From CANRIN01 sp964493515 (GTDB taxonomy: Bacteria; Bacillota; Clostridia; Oscillospirales; JAAYOS01): a stretch of DNA of 8,082 nt. Under the pieces are notes generated by a model that was not told where the DNA came from, made no database searches, and saw only the letters and a list, made by a program, of their open reading frames with translations. Shown here piece by piece: positions 1 through 7,770 of this stretch. The translations under genes were made by a program, and so were the position numbers. The stretch lies in assembly GCA_964493515.1 (NCBI GenBank), contig CAZBNJ010000058.1, positions 1 to 8,082 of the forward strand. Reading direction: 5' to 3'. Every line of letters starts with the position of its first letter. The first letter of the stretch is position 1.

Positions 1-497
1 TCGGCGAGATGGAGATGTGGGCGCTCGAGGCCTACGGCGCGGCGTACACCCTGCGCGAAGTCCTGACCGTCAAGTCGGACGACGTTGTGGGACGCGTCAA
101 GACCTACGAGGCGATAGTCAAGGGTCACAACATTCCCGAACCGGGAGTGCCGGAGGCGTTCAAGGTGCTTATCCGCGAGCTTCAGTCGCTCTGTCTCGAC
201 GTCCGCGTGCTAGACAAGGACGGCGCGGAGATCGAGCTGAAGGAGGAGGACGAGGACACCAGCTTCGGCGCGGTCGAGCGCAGCGACAGCTATCGCGACC
301 GTGCGGACGCCGGAGAGTTTGAGTCCGCCGGATATCTCGTCCGCAATGTCGAGGAGGACGGCTTTGACAGCGACCTCGACGAGTACGACAGCGAGGACGA
401 AGGCTCGGATGAAGATTACGACGACATGCTCGGCGACGACGACTTTGCCGAGGAAGAGAAGGAATCGTCGGATGACGAACTTTTCGATCTTGAATAA
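1..497 (+). CDS. rpoB: RNA polymerase beta subunit, C-terminal part (5' truncated by window)
   Basis: This is the last 164 residues of the beta subunit of RNA polymerase, read in the frame starting at base 3 and ending at TAA 495-497. The opening residues (GEMEMWALEAYGAAYTLREV) are the hallmark of the beta C-terminal domain that clamps onto beta'. They are followed by the conserved VKSDDVVGRVKTYEAIVKG and FKVLIRELQSLCLDV segments. The protein then leaves the conserved fold and runs into an acidic tail: 28 of the last 50 residues are Asp or Glu and only one is basic. Acidic beta tails occur in Bacillota, but their length and sequence vary. The gene ends 21 bp before rpoC, as expected for a rpoBC operon transcribed from a promoter upstream of this window. 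The family assignment is certain; the missing N-terminal part, including the rifampicin region, cannot be judged. Confidence 0.98.
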   Translation, partial: GEMEMWALEAYGAAYTLREVLTVKSDDVVGRVKTYEAIVKGHNIPEPGVPEAFKVLIRELQSLCLDVRVLDKDGAEIELKEEDEDTSFGAVERSDSYRDRADAGEFESAGYLVRNVEEDGFDSDLDEYDSEDEGSDEDYDDMLGDDDFAEEEKESSDDELFDLE

Positions 498-518
498 TCG
501 GGAAAAGGAGAAGAGCAG

Positions 519-3500
519 ATGAGCCACGATACTTTTGAAGCTATACAGATCGGCCTTGCCTCGCCCGAACTTATACGCGACGTGTGGTCGCACGGAGAAG
601 TTAAGAAACCGGAGACGATAAACTACCGCACGCTCAAGCCGGAGCGCGACGGCCTGTTCTGCGAGCGCATTTTCGGACCTACCAAGGACTGGGAGTGCCA
701 CTGCGGCAAATATAAGAAGGTCCGCTACAAGGGCAAGATATGCGACCGCTGCGGCGTTGAGGTCACTCGCGCCAAGGTTCGCCGCGAGCGTATGGGACAC
801 ATCGAGCTTGCCGCGCCGGTCAGCCATATCTGGTACTTCCGCGGCACGCCGAGCCGTCTCGGACTTATGCTGGACATGAGCCCGCGCCTGCTTGAAAAGG
901 TGCTGTATTTCGCCAGCTATATCGTCATCGATCCGGGCGATACGCCGCTGCTCAAATATCAGATACTCTCCGAGAAGGAGTATCGCGATATGTATGAGCG
1001 CTATGAGGACGACTTCCGCGCCGGAATGGGCGCCGAGGCGATAAAGGAGCTGCTCCAGGAGATCGACGTGGAGAAGCTCTGTGAGGAGCTGCACGAGGAG
1101 CTGGAGGCTTCGAGCGGTCAGAAGAAGATGCGCATAATCAAGCGCCTCGAGGTCGCGGAGAGCTTCCGTCAGAGCGGCAACAAGCCGGAGTGGATGATCC
1201 TCGACGTGCTGCCGGTCATCCCGCCCGAGCTGCGCCCGATGGTACAGCTGGACGGCGGTCGTTTCGCGACCAGCGACCTCAACGATCTCTACCGCCGCGT
1301 CATAAACCGCAACAACCGTCTGCGCCGCCTGCTTCAGCTCGAGGCGCCGGACATCATCGTTCGCAACGAGAAGCGCATGCTGCAGGAGGCGGTGGACAGC
1401 CTCATCGACAACGGCCGCCGCGGACGCTCGGTCACCGGACCGAACAACCGCGCGCTCAAGTCGCTGTCCGACCTGCTCAAGGGCAAGCAGGGACGCTTCC
1501 GTCAGAACCTGCTCGGCAAGCGCGTCGACTACTCGGGACGTTCGGTCATAGTCGTCGGCCCGGAGCTGAAGATATATCAGTGCGGACTGCCGAAGGAGAT
1601 GGCGGTCGAGCTGTTCAAGCCGTTCATCATGAAGAAGCTGGTCGAGGACGGCGTTGCAAACAACATCAAGAGCGCAAAGAAGATGGTCGAGCGCACCCGC
1701 AACGAGGTTTGGGACGCGCTGGAGGAGATAATCAGCGAGCATCCGGTCATGCTCAACCGCGCGCCGACGCTTCACCGACTGGGCATTCAGGCGTTCGAGC
1801 CGGTGCTGGTCGAGGGCCGCGCGATAAAGCTGCACCCGCTGGTCTGCACCGCGTTCAACGCGGACTTCGACGGCGACCAGATGGCTATTCACGTCCCGCT
1901 TAGCGCGGAGGCTCAGAGCGAGGCGCGCTTCCTGATGCTGTCGGCGAACAACCTGCTCCGTCCGCAGGACGGCAAGCCGGTTACCGTGCCGACGCAGGAC
2001 ATGGTGCTTGGCTCGTACTATCTGACCATCGACCACGCGGGCGAGCCGGGCGAGGGCAAGATATTCGCCGACGTCAACGAGGCGCTGATGGCGTACAACG
2101 ACGGCATTGTGGGCATCCACGCTCCGATAAAGGTGCGCATCACACGCGAGGTGAACGGCGAGAAGGTCACCCGCACCGTACCCGCGACCGTGGGACGGCT
2201 GATATTCAACGAGGTGATACCGCAGGATCTCGGCTATGTCGACCGCTCCGATCCGGAGCATGTCTGCGACCTGGAGATAGCGTTCATGGTACGCAGCCGC
2301 GAGCTTTCCAAGATAATCGAGCGCTGCATCGCAAAGCACGGATTTGCGGACAGCGCGGTGCTGCTTGACAACATCAAGGCGCTCGGCTATAAGTATTCGA
2401 CCAAGGCGGCAATAACCATTTCGATAAACGACATGGTCGTGCCGGAGGAGAAGTGGCAGATAATCGGCGAGACCGAGAAGCGTGTCGGCGACATCGAGGA
2501 TGAGTACGAGACCGGACTTATCACCAACGAGGAGCGCCGCCGTCTGGTCATCAGCGAGTGGGAAAGGACCACCGACGACGTGACCAAGGCGATGCAGGCG
2601 CATCTCGAAGAGATGAACCCGATATATATGATGGCGAACTCGGGCGCGCGCGGCAACACAAACCAGCTGCGTCAGATCGCCGGAATGCGCGGACTGATGG
2701 CGGATACCCTCGGCCGCACGATAGAGATACCGATACGCGCGAACTTCCGCGAGGGACTGTCGGTGCTTGAGTACTTCATATCCTCGCGTTCGGCGCGTAA
2801 GGGCGGTGCGGATACCGCGCTGCGTACCGCCGACTCGGGTTATCTGACCCGCCGTCTGGTCGACGTTTCGCAGGATGTCATCATCCGCGAGGTCGACTGC
2901 GGCTGCAACGACGGCATAGTCGTGCGCGAGATATCGGACAACGGACACGTCATCGAGGAGTTCGGCGACCGTCTGCGCGGACGCTACCTCGTCGAGCCGA
3001 TCGTCCATCCCGAGACCGGCGAGGTCATCGTTCCGACCGACCACATGATAAACGAGGACGACGTGGCAAAGGTCATCGCCGCGGGAGTGACCGAGGCGAA
3101 GATCCGCTCGGTGCTTACCTGCCATGCGGCACGCGGTGTCTGCGCCAAGTGCTACGGCTCGAACCTCGCGTACAACCAGCCCGCAAACGTCGGCGACGCG
3201 GTCGGCATAATCGCCGCGCAGTCGATAGGCGAGCCTGGCACGCAGCTTACCATGCGAACCTTCCACACCGGCGGCGTCGCGGGCGACGACATCACTCAGG
3301 GTCTGCCGCGTGTTGCCGAGCTGTTTGAGGCTCGCCGTCCGAAGCGCCTTGCCATCATGGCGGAGGCGAGCGGCATCGTCCATCGCGAGGAGATACGCCG
3401 TGCCGGACAGCGTGGTCTGTCGATAACCAATCCGGACGACCCGAACGACGTGACCCATATGCTCATCCCGTTCGGCCTTGTGCTCAAGGTGCGCGACGGC

Positions 3501-4160
3501 GACATCGTTGAGCAGGGCGACGAGCTGACCGACGGCGCGCTCAACCCGCACGACGTCCTGCGTCTGAAGGGACCGGCTGCGGTGCAGAACTACCTCATCC
3601 GCGAGGTCTCGAAGGTCTACCGTCAGCAGGGCATAGACATCAACGACCGCCACATCGAGATAATCGTGCGTCAGATGATGCGCAAGGTCAAGGTGGAGGA
3701 TCCGGGCAGCACGAATCTCCTGCTCGGTGCGCTGGTCGATGTGCTCGAGTTTGAGAATGTCCAGAAGGAGACCGAGGCGGATTGCGCGGCGAAGGGCGTC
3801 GAGTTTGTGCCCGCGGTCGCAAGCCCGGTGCTGATGGGCATCACCAAGGCGTCGCTTTCGACCGAGAGCTTCCTGTCGGCGGCGAGCTTCCAGGAGACCA
3901 CCCGCGTGCTGACCGACGCCGCGATAAAGGGCAAGATTGACAACCTCGTCGGACTGAAGGAGAACGTGATAATCGGCAAGCTCGTGCCCGCCGGTTCGGG
4001 CATGGAGATGTACCGCGACTTCAACATGGAGGTCGACGAGCCGGTGCGTCCCGAGTTCCAAGAGCTGGTCGAGCAGTTCATCGCAAGCCACGGAGCGGCG
4101 GACGTCGCGCCGACCATAGATTCCACGTCCACCGGATATAACCGGGAAAACGAGGAATAA
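519..4160 (+). CDS. rpoC: DNA-directed RNA polymerase subunit beta'
   Basis: The catalytic beta' subunit, 1213 aa, a normal length for Bacillota and without large lineage inserts. The ATG at 519 has an AAAAGGAG ribosome binding site at 503-510, 8 nt upstream. Visible landmarks in order: the N-terminal zinc ribbon with Cys60, Cys62, Cys75 and Cys78; the QNLLGKRVDYSGRSVIVVGP switch/lid-proximal segment; the catalytic NADFDGDQM at 447-455, whose Asp449, Asp451 and Asp453 bind the active-site magnesium; the bridge helix near 745-785; the second zinc site (Cys794 or Cys796 with Cys868, Cys875, Cys878); the trigger-loop region from about 895, with TMRTFHTGG at 911-919; and the C-terminal SFQETTRVLTDAAI motif. 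The bridge-helix N-terminal hinge (756-763) departs from the usual HGARKGLAD. No TTA, CTA or TCA codon occurs in frame. It follows rpoB by 21 bp and is surely co-transcribed with it. No terminator is visible after its stop, so some read-through into the str genes is likely. Confidence 0.99.
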   Translation: MSHDTFEAIQIGLASPELIRDVWSHGEVKKPETINYRTLKPERDGLFCERIFGPTKDWECHCGKYKKVRYKGKICDRCGVEVTRAKVRRERMGHIELAAPVSHIWYFRGTPSRLGLMLDMSPRLLEKVLYFASYIVIDPGDTPLLKYQILSEKEYRDMYERYEDDFRAGMGAEAIKELLQEIDVEKLCEELHEELEASSGQKKMRIIKRLEVAESFRQSGNKPEWMILDVLPVIPPELRPMVQLDGGRFATSDLNDLYRRVINRNNRLRRLLQLEAPDIIVRNEKRMLQEAVDSLIDNGRRGRSVTGPNNRALKSLSDLLKGKQGRFRQNLLGKRVDYSGRSVIVVGPELKIYQCGLPKEMAVELFKPFIMKKLVEDGVANNIKSAKKMVERTRNEVWDALEEIISEHPVMLNRAPTLHRLGIQAFEPVLVEGRAIKLHPLVCTAFNADFDGDQMAIHVPLSAEAQSEARFLMLSANNLLRPQDGKPVTVPTQDMVLGSYYLTIDHAGEPGEGKIFADVNEALMAYNDGIVGIHAPIKVRITREVNGEKVTRTVPATVGRLIFNEVIPQDLGYVDRSDPEHVCDLEIAFMVRSRELSKIIERCIAKHGFADSAVLLDNIKALGYKYSTKAAITISINDMVVPEEKWQIIGETEKRVGDIEDEYETGLITNEERRRLVISEWERTTDDVTKAMQAHLEEMNPIYMMANSGARGNTNQLRQIAGMRGLMADTLGRTIEIPIRANFREGLSVLEYFISSRSARKGGADTALRTADSGYLTRRLVDVSQDVIIREVDCGCNDGIVVREISDNGHVIEEFGDRLRGRYLVEPIVHPETGEVIVPTDHMINEDDVAKVIAAGVTEAKIRSVLTCHAARGVCAKCYGSNLAYNQPANVGDAVGIIAAQSIGEPGTQLTMRTFHTGGVAGDDITQGLPRVAELFEARRPKRLAIMAEASGIVHREEIRRAGQRGLSITNPDDPNDVTHMLIPFGLVLKVRDGDIVEQGDELTDGALNPHDVLRLKGPAAVQNYLIREVSKVYRQQGIDINDRHIEIIVRQMMRKVKVEDPGSTNLLLGALVDVLEFENVQKETEADCAAKGVEFVPAVASPVLMGITKASLSTESFLSAASFQETTRVLTDAAIKGKIDNLVGLKENVIIGKLVPAGSGMEMYRDFNMEVDEPVRPEFQELVEQFIASHGAADVAPTIDSTSTGYNRENEE

Positions 4161-4164
4161 AGTG

Positions 4165-4193
4165 TTGACTTTTCCGAAAAGCGGTGATAAAAT
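4165..4193 (+). promoter_or_regulatory. Strong sigma-A-type promoter for the str genes
   Basis: TTGACT at 4165-4170 (5 of 6 to the -35 consensus) is separated by exactly 17 bp from TAAAAT at 4188-4193 (5 of 6 to the -10). TG at 4185-4186 gives an extended -10 (TGaTAAAAT). It begins 4 bp after the rpoC stop codon. A start of transcription at about 4199-4201 would leave a leader of only about 21-23 nt before the ATG at 4222, just enough for the ribosome binding site. The spacer holds a short inverted repeat, CTTTT-CCG-AAAAG (4169-4181), which overlaps the last two -35 bases. The match is good enough to infer that the L7Ae-like gene and rpsL onward are transcribed independently of rpoBC. Transcription has not been shown. 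Confidence 0.85.
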
Positions 4194-4210
4194 CAATCGT
4201 GTGCGCTTTC

Positions 4211-4215
4211 GGAGG
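4211..4215 (+). promoter_or_regulatory. Ribosome binding site that fixes the start of the L7Ae-like gene
   Basis: GGAGG lies 6 nt before the ATG at 4222. The reading frame is open further upstream to a GTG at 4162. That GTG has no ribosome binding site and falls upstream of the -35 element, outside the transcript from the str promoter, so 4222 is the supported start. Confidence 0.85.
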
Positions 4216-4221
4216 TTGGAT

Positions 4222-4491
4222 ATGCCAGATGAACTGAATACCAATAACAAAGTCGTCGGGCTGAAGCAGTCGCGGCGCGCTATCCGTGAGGGAGAGGCGA
4301 AACGAGTCTTTCTCGCGCAGGACGCGTCCGGACAGATACGCCGCGAGATAACCGCGCTCTGCCGCATGAATCATGTCGTGTGCGAGAGCGTTCCGACGAT
4401 GAAGGAGCTCGGCGAACGCTGCGGCATAACCGTCGGTGCGGCGGTGGCGGCGGTGATCGTCGACAAAACTACCGATTCTAACGGGATATAA
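4222..4491 (+). CDS. L7Ae/L30e/S12e/Gadd45-family K-turn RNA-binding protein (YbxF-like)
   Basis: An 89-residue protein of the bacterial L7Ae family, the type called YbxF or ribosomal protein L7Ae-like in Bacillota. The family signature is present: VVGLKQSRRAIREGEAKRVFLAQDAS (11-36, GLKQ at 13-16 being the RNA-facing start of the first helix), then LCRMNHVV and the closing TMKELGERCGITVGAAVAAVIV (59-80), which forms the loop that contacts the K-turn. Family members bind kink-turn RNA; their cellular role in bacteria is not settled, although the gene commonly sits between rpoC and rpsL in this phylum, as here. The start is ATG 4222 rather than the in-frame GTG at 4162, because of the GGAGG site and the promoter overlapping the upstream extension. 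It is first in the putative str transcript, 47 bp before rpsL. Family assignment is firm; function is inferred only. Confidence 0.93.
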   Translation: MPDELNTNNKVVGLKQSRRAIREGEAKRVFLAQDASGQIRREITALCRMNHVVCESVPTMKELGERCGITVGAAVAAVIVDKTTDSNGI

Positions 4492-4511
4492 TTCATTTTC
4501 CCGTTAAGAAT
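4475..4511 (+). repeat. Bulged stem-loop spanning the L7Ae-like stop codon
   Basis: TAACGGGA (4479-4486) pairs perfectly with TCCCGTTA (4499-4506) around a 12-nt AT-rich loop that contains the stop codon. After one bulged A (4507) the stem continues with ATTC (4475-4478) and GAAT (4508-4511), 12 bp in all. It is not followed by a T run, so it is not a standard intrinsic terminator. A competing small hairpin can form from GAAT (4508-4511) and ATTC (4515-4518). Possible roles are mRNA processing, partial attenuation or stabilisation of the downstream rpsL message; none is demonstrated. Confidence 0.55.
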
Positions 4512-4538
4512 ATAATTCTGGAAGAAGGGAGGAAAAAT

Positions 4539-4955
4539 ATGCCTACATTTAACCAGTTGGTGCGCCATGGCCGTCAGGACAAGGCTTACAAGTCGAAGTC
4601 CCCGGCAATGCAGAAGGGCTTCAACACCCTGAAGAACCGCATGACCGACCAGCCGTCCCCGCAGAAGCGCGGAGTGTGCACGTCGGTGCGTACCATGACC
4701 CCGAAGAAGCCGAACTCGGCGCTGCGTAAGATCGCTCGTGTGCGTCTTTCGAACAGCATGGAGGCGACTGTCTACATTCCGGGCGAAGGTCACAACCTTC
4801 AGGAGCACTCGGTGGTCATGATCCGCGGCGGTCGTGTCCGCGATCTGCCTGGTACGCGTTATCACATCATCCGTGGTACGCTCGATACCCAGGGTGTCGC
4901 GAACCGCAAGCAGGCGCGCTCCAAGTACGGCGCGAAGCGTCCGAAGGCGAAATAA
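4539..4955 (+). CDS. rpsL: 30S ribosomal protein S12
   Basis: S12 of the decoding centre, 138 aa. It has the Bacillota-type N-terminal insertion (about residues 18-40, SKSPAMQKGFNTLKNR onward) that makes it some 14 residues longer than the E. coli protein. The universal segments are present: QKRGVCTSV (42-50), the first streptomycin loop TPKKPNSALRK (54-64) with Lys56-Lys57 intact, PGEGHNLQEHS (81-91), the second loop RGGRVRDLPG (96-105), and the C-terminal KQARSKYGAKRPKAK. Asp102, the residue methylthiolated by RimO in some bacteria, is conserved. The notable difference is Arg101, where most bacteria have Lys (E. coli Lys87/88 depending on numbering). The ATG at 4539 is preceded by AAGGGAGG at 4525-4532, 6 nt away. 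It is separated from rpsG by an unusually long 135-bp gap. Confidence 0.99.
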   Translation: MPTFNQLVRHGRQDKAYKSKSPAMQKGFNTLKNRMTDQPSPQKRGVCTSVRTMTPKKPNSALRKIARVRLSNSMEATVYIPGEGHNLQEHSVVMIRGGRVRDLPGTRYHIIRGTLDTQGVANRKQARSKYGAKRPKAK

Positions 4956-5090
4956 GCTTTCGTGCGCGGCAAATTCAAGTCATTTCACGCGGATTTAAGA
5001 CCTGCGTTTATATAGCGTGGGCTCTTTGCGGGAAAGACTGCTTTTTCGAGTACCTATGATCTCATATTCTTTGTGAAGGAGGGAAGATAA
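4956..5090 (+). other. Long rpsL-rpsG intergenic region with candidate RNA structure
   Basis: This 135-bp gap has no credible coding frame or promoter. CACGC (4986-4990) can pair with GCGTG (5015-5019). Alternatively, ACGCGG (4987-4992) can pair with CC-T-GCGT (5001-5007, one bulged T) around an 8-nt loop; the two folds exclude each other. A further small hairpin, TCTTT-gcggg-AAAGA, lies at 5023-5037. Just before rpsG, TTCTTT (5067-5072) can pair with the ribosome binding site AAGGAG (5076-5081) across a 3-nt loop, with two G-U pairs. In E. coli, S7 represses the str mRNA by binding the equivalent gap; whether that happens here is inference. Confidence 0.45.
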
Positions 5091-5561
5091 GTGCCCAGAA
5101 GAGGATTTGTCCCCAAGAGGGACGTGCTTCCGGATCCTATGTACAACTCTAAGGTTGTTACGAAGCTTATCAACAGTATCATGCTCGACGGCAAGAAGGG
5201 TACCGCCCAGAAGGTCGTCTACGGAGCATTCGACATCGTTCGCGAGAAGACCGGCAAGGACCCCGTCGAGGTGTTCGAGGCGGCGCTCGAGAACGTCATG
5301 CCGGTGCTTGAAGTCAAGGCCCGCCGTGTCGGCGGTCAGAACTATCAGGTCCCGGTGGAAGTTCGCCCGGAGCGTCGTCAGACGCTTGCGCTGCGCTGGA
5401 TAACCCAGTTTGCGCGCAACCGCAGCGAGCGCACTATGAAGGAGCGTCTTGCAGGCGAGCTTATGGACGCCGAGAACAGTCTCGGCAACGCTTTCAAGCG
5501 CAAGGAAGAGATGCACCGCGCGGCAGAGGCGAACAAGGCGTTCGCTCACTACCGCTGGTAA
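5091..5561 (+). CDS. rpsG: 30S ribosomal protein S7
   Basis: S7, the primary binder of the 3' major domain of 16S rRNA and nucleator of the 30S head; 156 aa, the standard bacterial length. It starts MPRRGFVPKRDVLPDP, followed by the YNSKVVTKLINSIMLDGKKG helix. PVLEVKARRVGGQNYQVPVE (71-90) carries the beta hairpin that reaches the E-site region. The protein ends with EANKAFAHYRW, the typical S7 terminus. The start is GTG at 5091, with AAGGAGGG at 5076-5083 and 7 nt spacing; no ATG nearby gives the conserved N-terminus. The ribosome binding site can fold into a weak hairpin with bases just upstream, and the gap before it is long, so S7-type translational control is possible. It ends 24 bp before fusA, which argues for translation coupled to that gene. 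Confidence 0.99.
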   Translation: MPRRGFVPKRDVLPDPMYNSKVVTKLINSIMLDGKKGTAQKVVYGAFDIVREKTGKDPVEVFEAALENVMPVLEVKARRVGGQNYQVPVEVRPERRQTLALRWITQFARNRSERTMKERLAGELMDAENSLGNAFKRKEEMHRAAEANKAFAHYRW

Positions 5562-5585
5562 TCAGTTAAAGGAGTAGAAGCGTAG

Positions 5586-7667
<2,082 letters not shown>

Positions 7668-7683
7668 TTTTTGAAAAAAGCTA

Positions 7684-7712
7684 TTGCAAAACCGAGTGTT
7701 TTGCGGTACAAT
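7684..7712 (+). promoter_or_regulatory. Promoter upstream of tuf
   Basis: TTGCAA (7684-7689, 4 of 6 to the -35 consensus) lies 17 bp before TACAAT (7707-7712, 5 of 6 to the -10). An A/T-rich block, five T's then six A's (7668-7679), sits just upstream of the -35, as in UP elements of strong promoters. Transcription would begin near 7719-7721, giving a leader of about 50 nt. The interval between the two boxes contains a perfect 7-bp inverted repeat (7686-7692 and 7698-7704). Separate transcription of tuf would fit the high demand for EF-Tu over EF-G. This is a sequence match only. Confidence 0.72.
7686..7704 (+). repeat. Perfect 7-bp inverted repeat within the tuf promoter
   Basis: GCAAAAC (7686-7692), a CGAGT spacer, then GTTTTGC (7698-7704). 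It overlaps the -35 box and fills most of the promoter spacer. It is followed by GGTACAAT rather than a T tract, so it does not look like a terminator for fusA on the + strand. It could be an operator for a DNA-binding regulator, or a hairpin at the 3' end of read-through fusA mRNA. Confidence 0.55.
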
Positions 7713-7770
7713 ATCCTTGCGCATTGCAGGGAAAAACTACTAATGTGTCTGTATAAGGAGGACTAGACAA

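Noticed and set aside
1190..1903. A 237-codon + strand frame inside rpoC, and similar frames at 2558-2770, 6212-6724 and 7358-7756.
   Set aside because: Out-of-frame translations of rpoC and fusA, rich in Arg, Pro, Gly and Ala as expected from GC-rich shadow frames, with no ribosome binding sites or motifs.
4162..4221. Upstream GTG start giving a 109-residue L7Ae-like protein.
   Set aside because: It has no ribosome binding site, overlaps the str promoter, and adds 20 residues not typical of the family; ATG 4222 has GGAGG at good spacing.
210..4367. A 1385-codon open frame on the minus strand opposite rpoC.
   Set aside because: It is codon-aligned with rpoC, where its stops correspond to TTA, CTA and TCA sense codons, which rpoC lacks. 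The translation is low-complexity in Arg/Leu/Ala/Asp/Val, resembles no family I know, and is a by-product of rpoC codon bias.
4487..4516. Two perfect TATAAT hexamers (4487-4492 and 4511-4516) before rpsL as extra promoters.
   Set aside because: Neither has a credible -35 at 16-18 bp nor an extended -10; the closest, TCGACA at 4460-4465, is 21 bp from the first. They are better explained as part of the AT-rich hairpin region.
5023..5046. Small hairpin (5023-5037) followed by five T's (5042-5046) as an intrinsic terminator between rpsL and rpsG.
   Set aside because: The stem is only 5 mostly A-T pairs and the T run starts several bases after it, so termination is unlikely.
7743..7766. A 7-codon upstream frame (ATG to TAG) overlapping the tuf ribosome binding site, as a leader peptide.
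   Set aside because: It lacks a good ribosome binding site and notable codon content, and such short frames are expected by chance.
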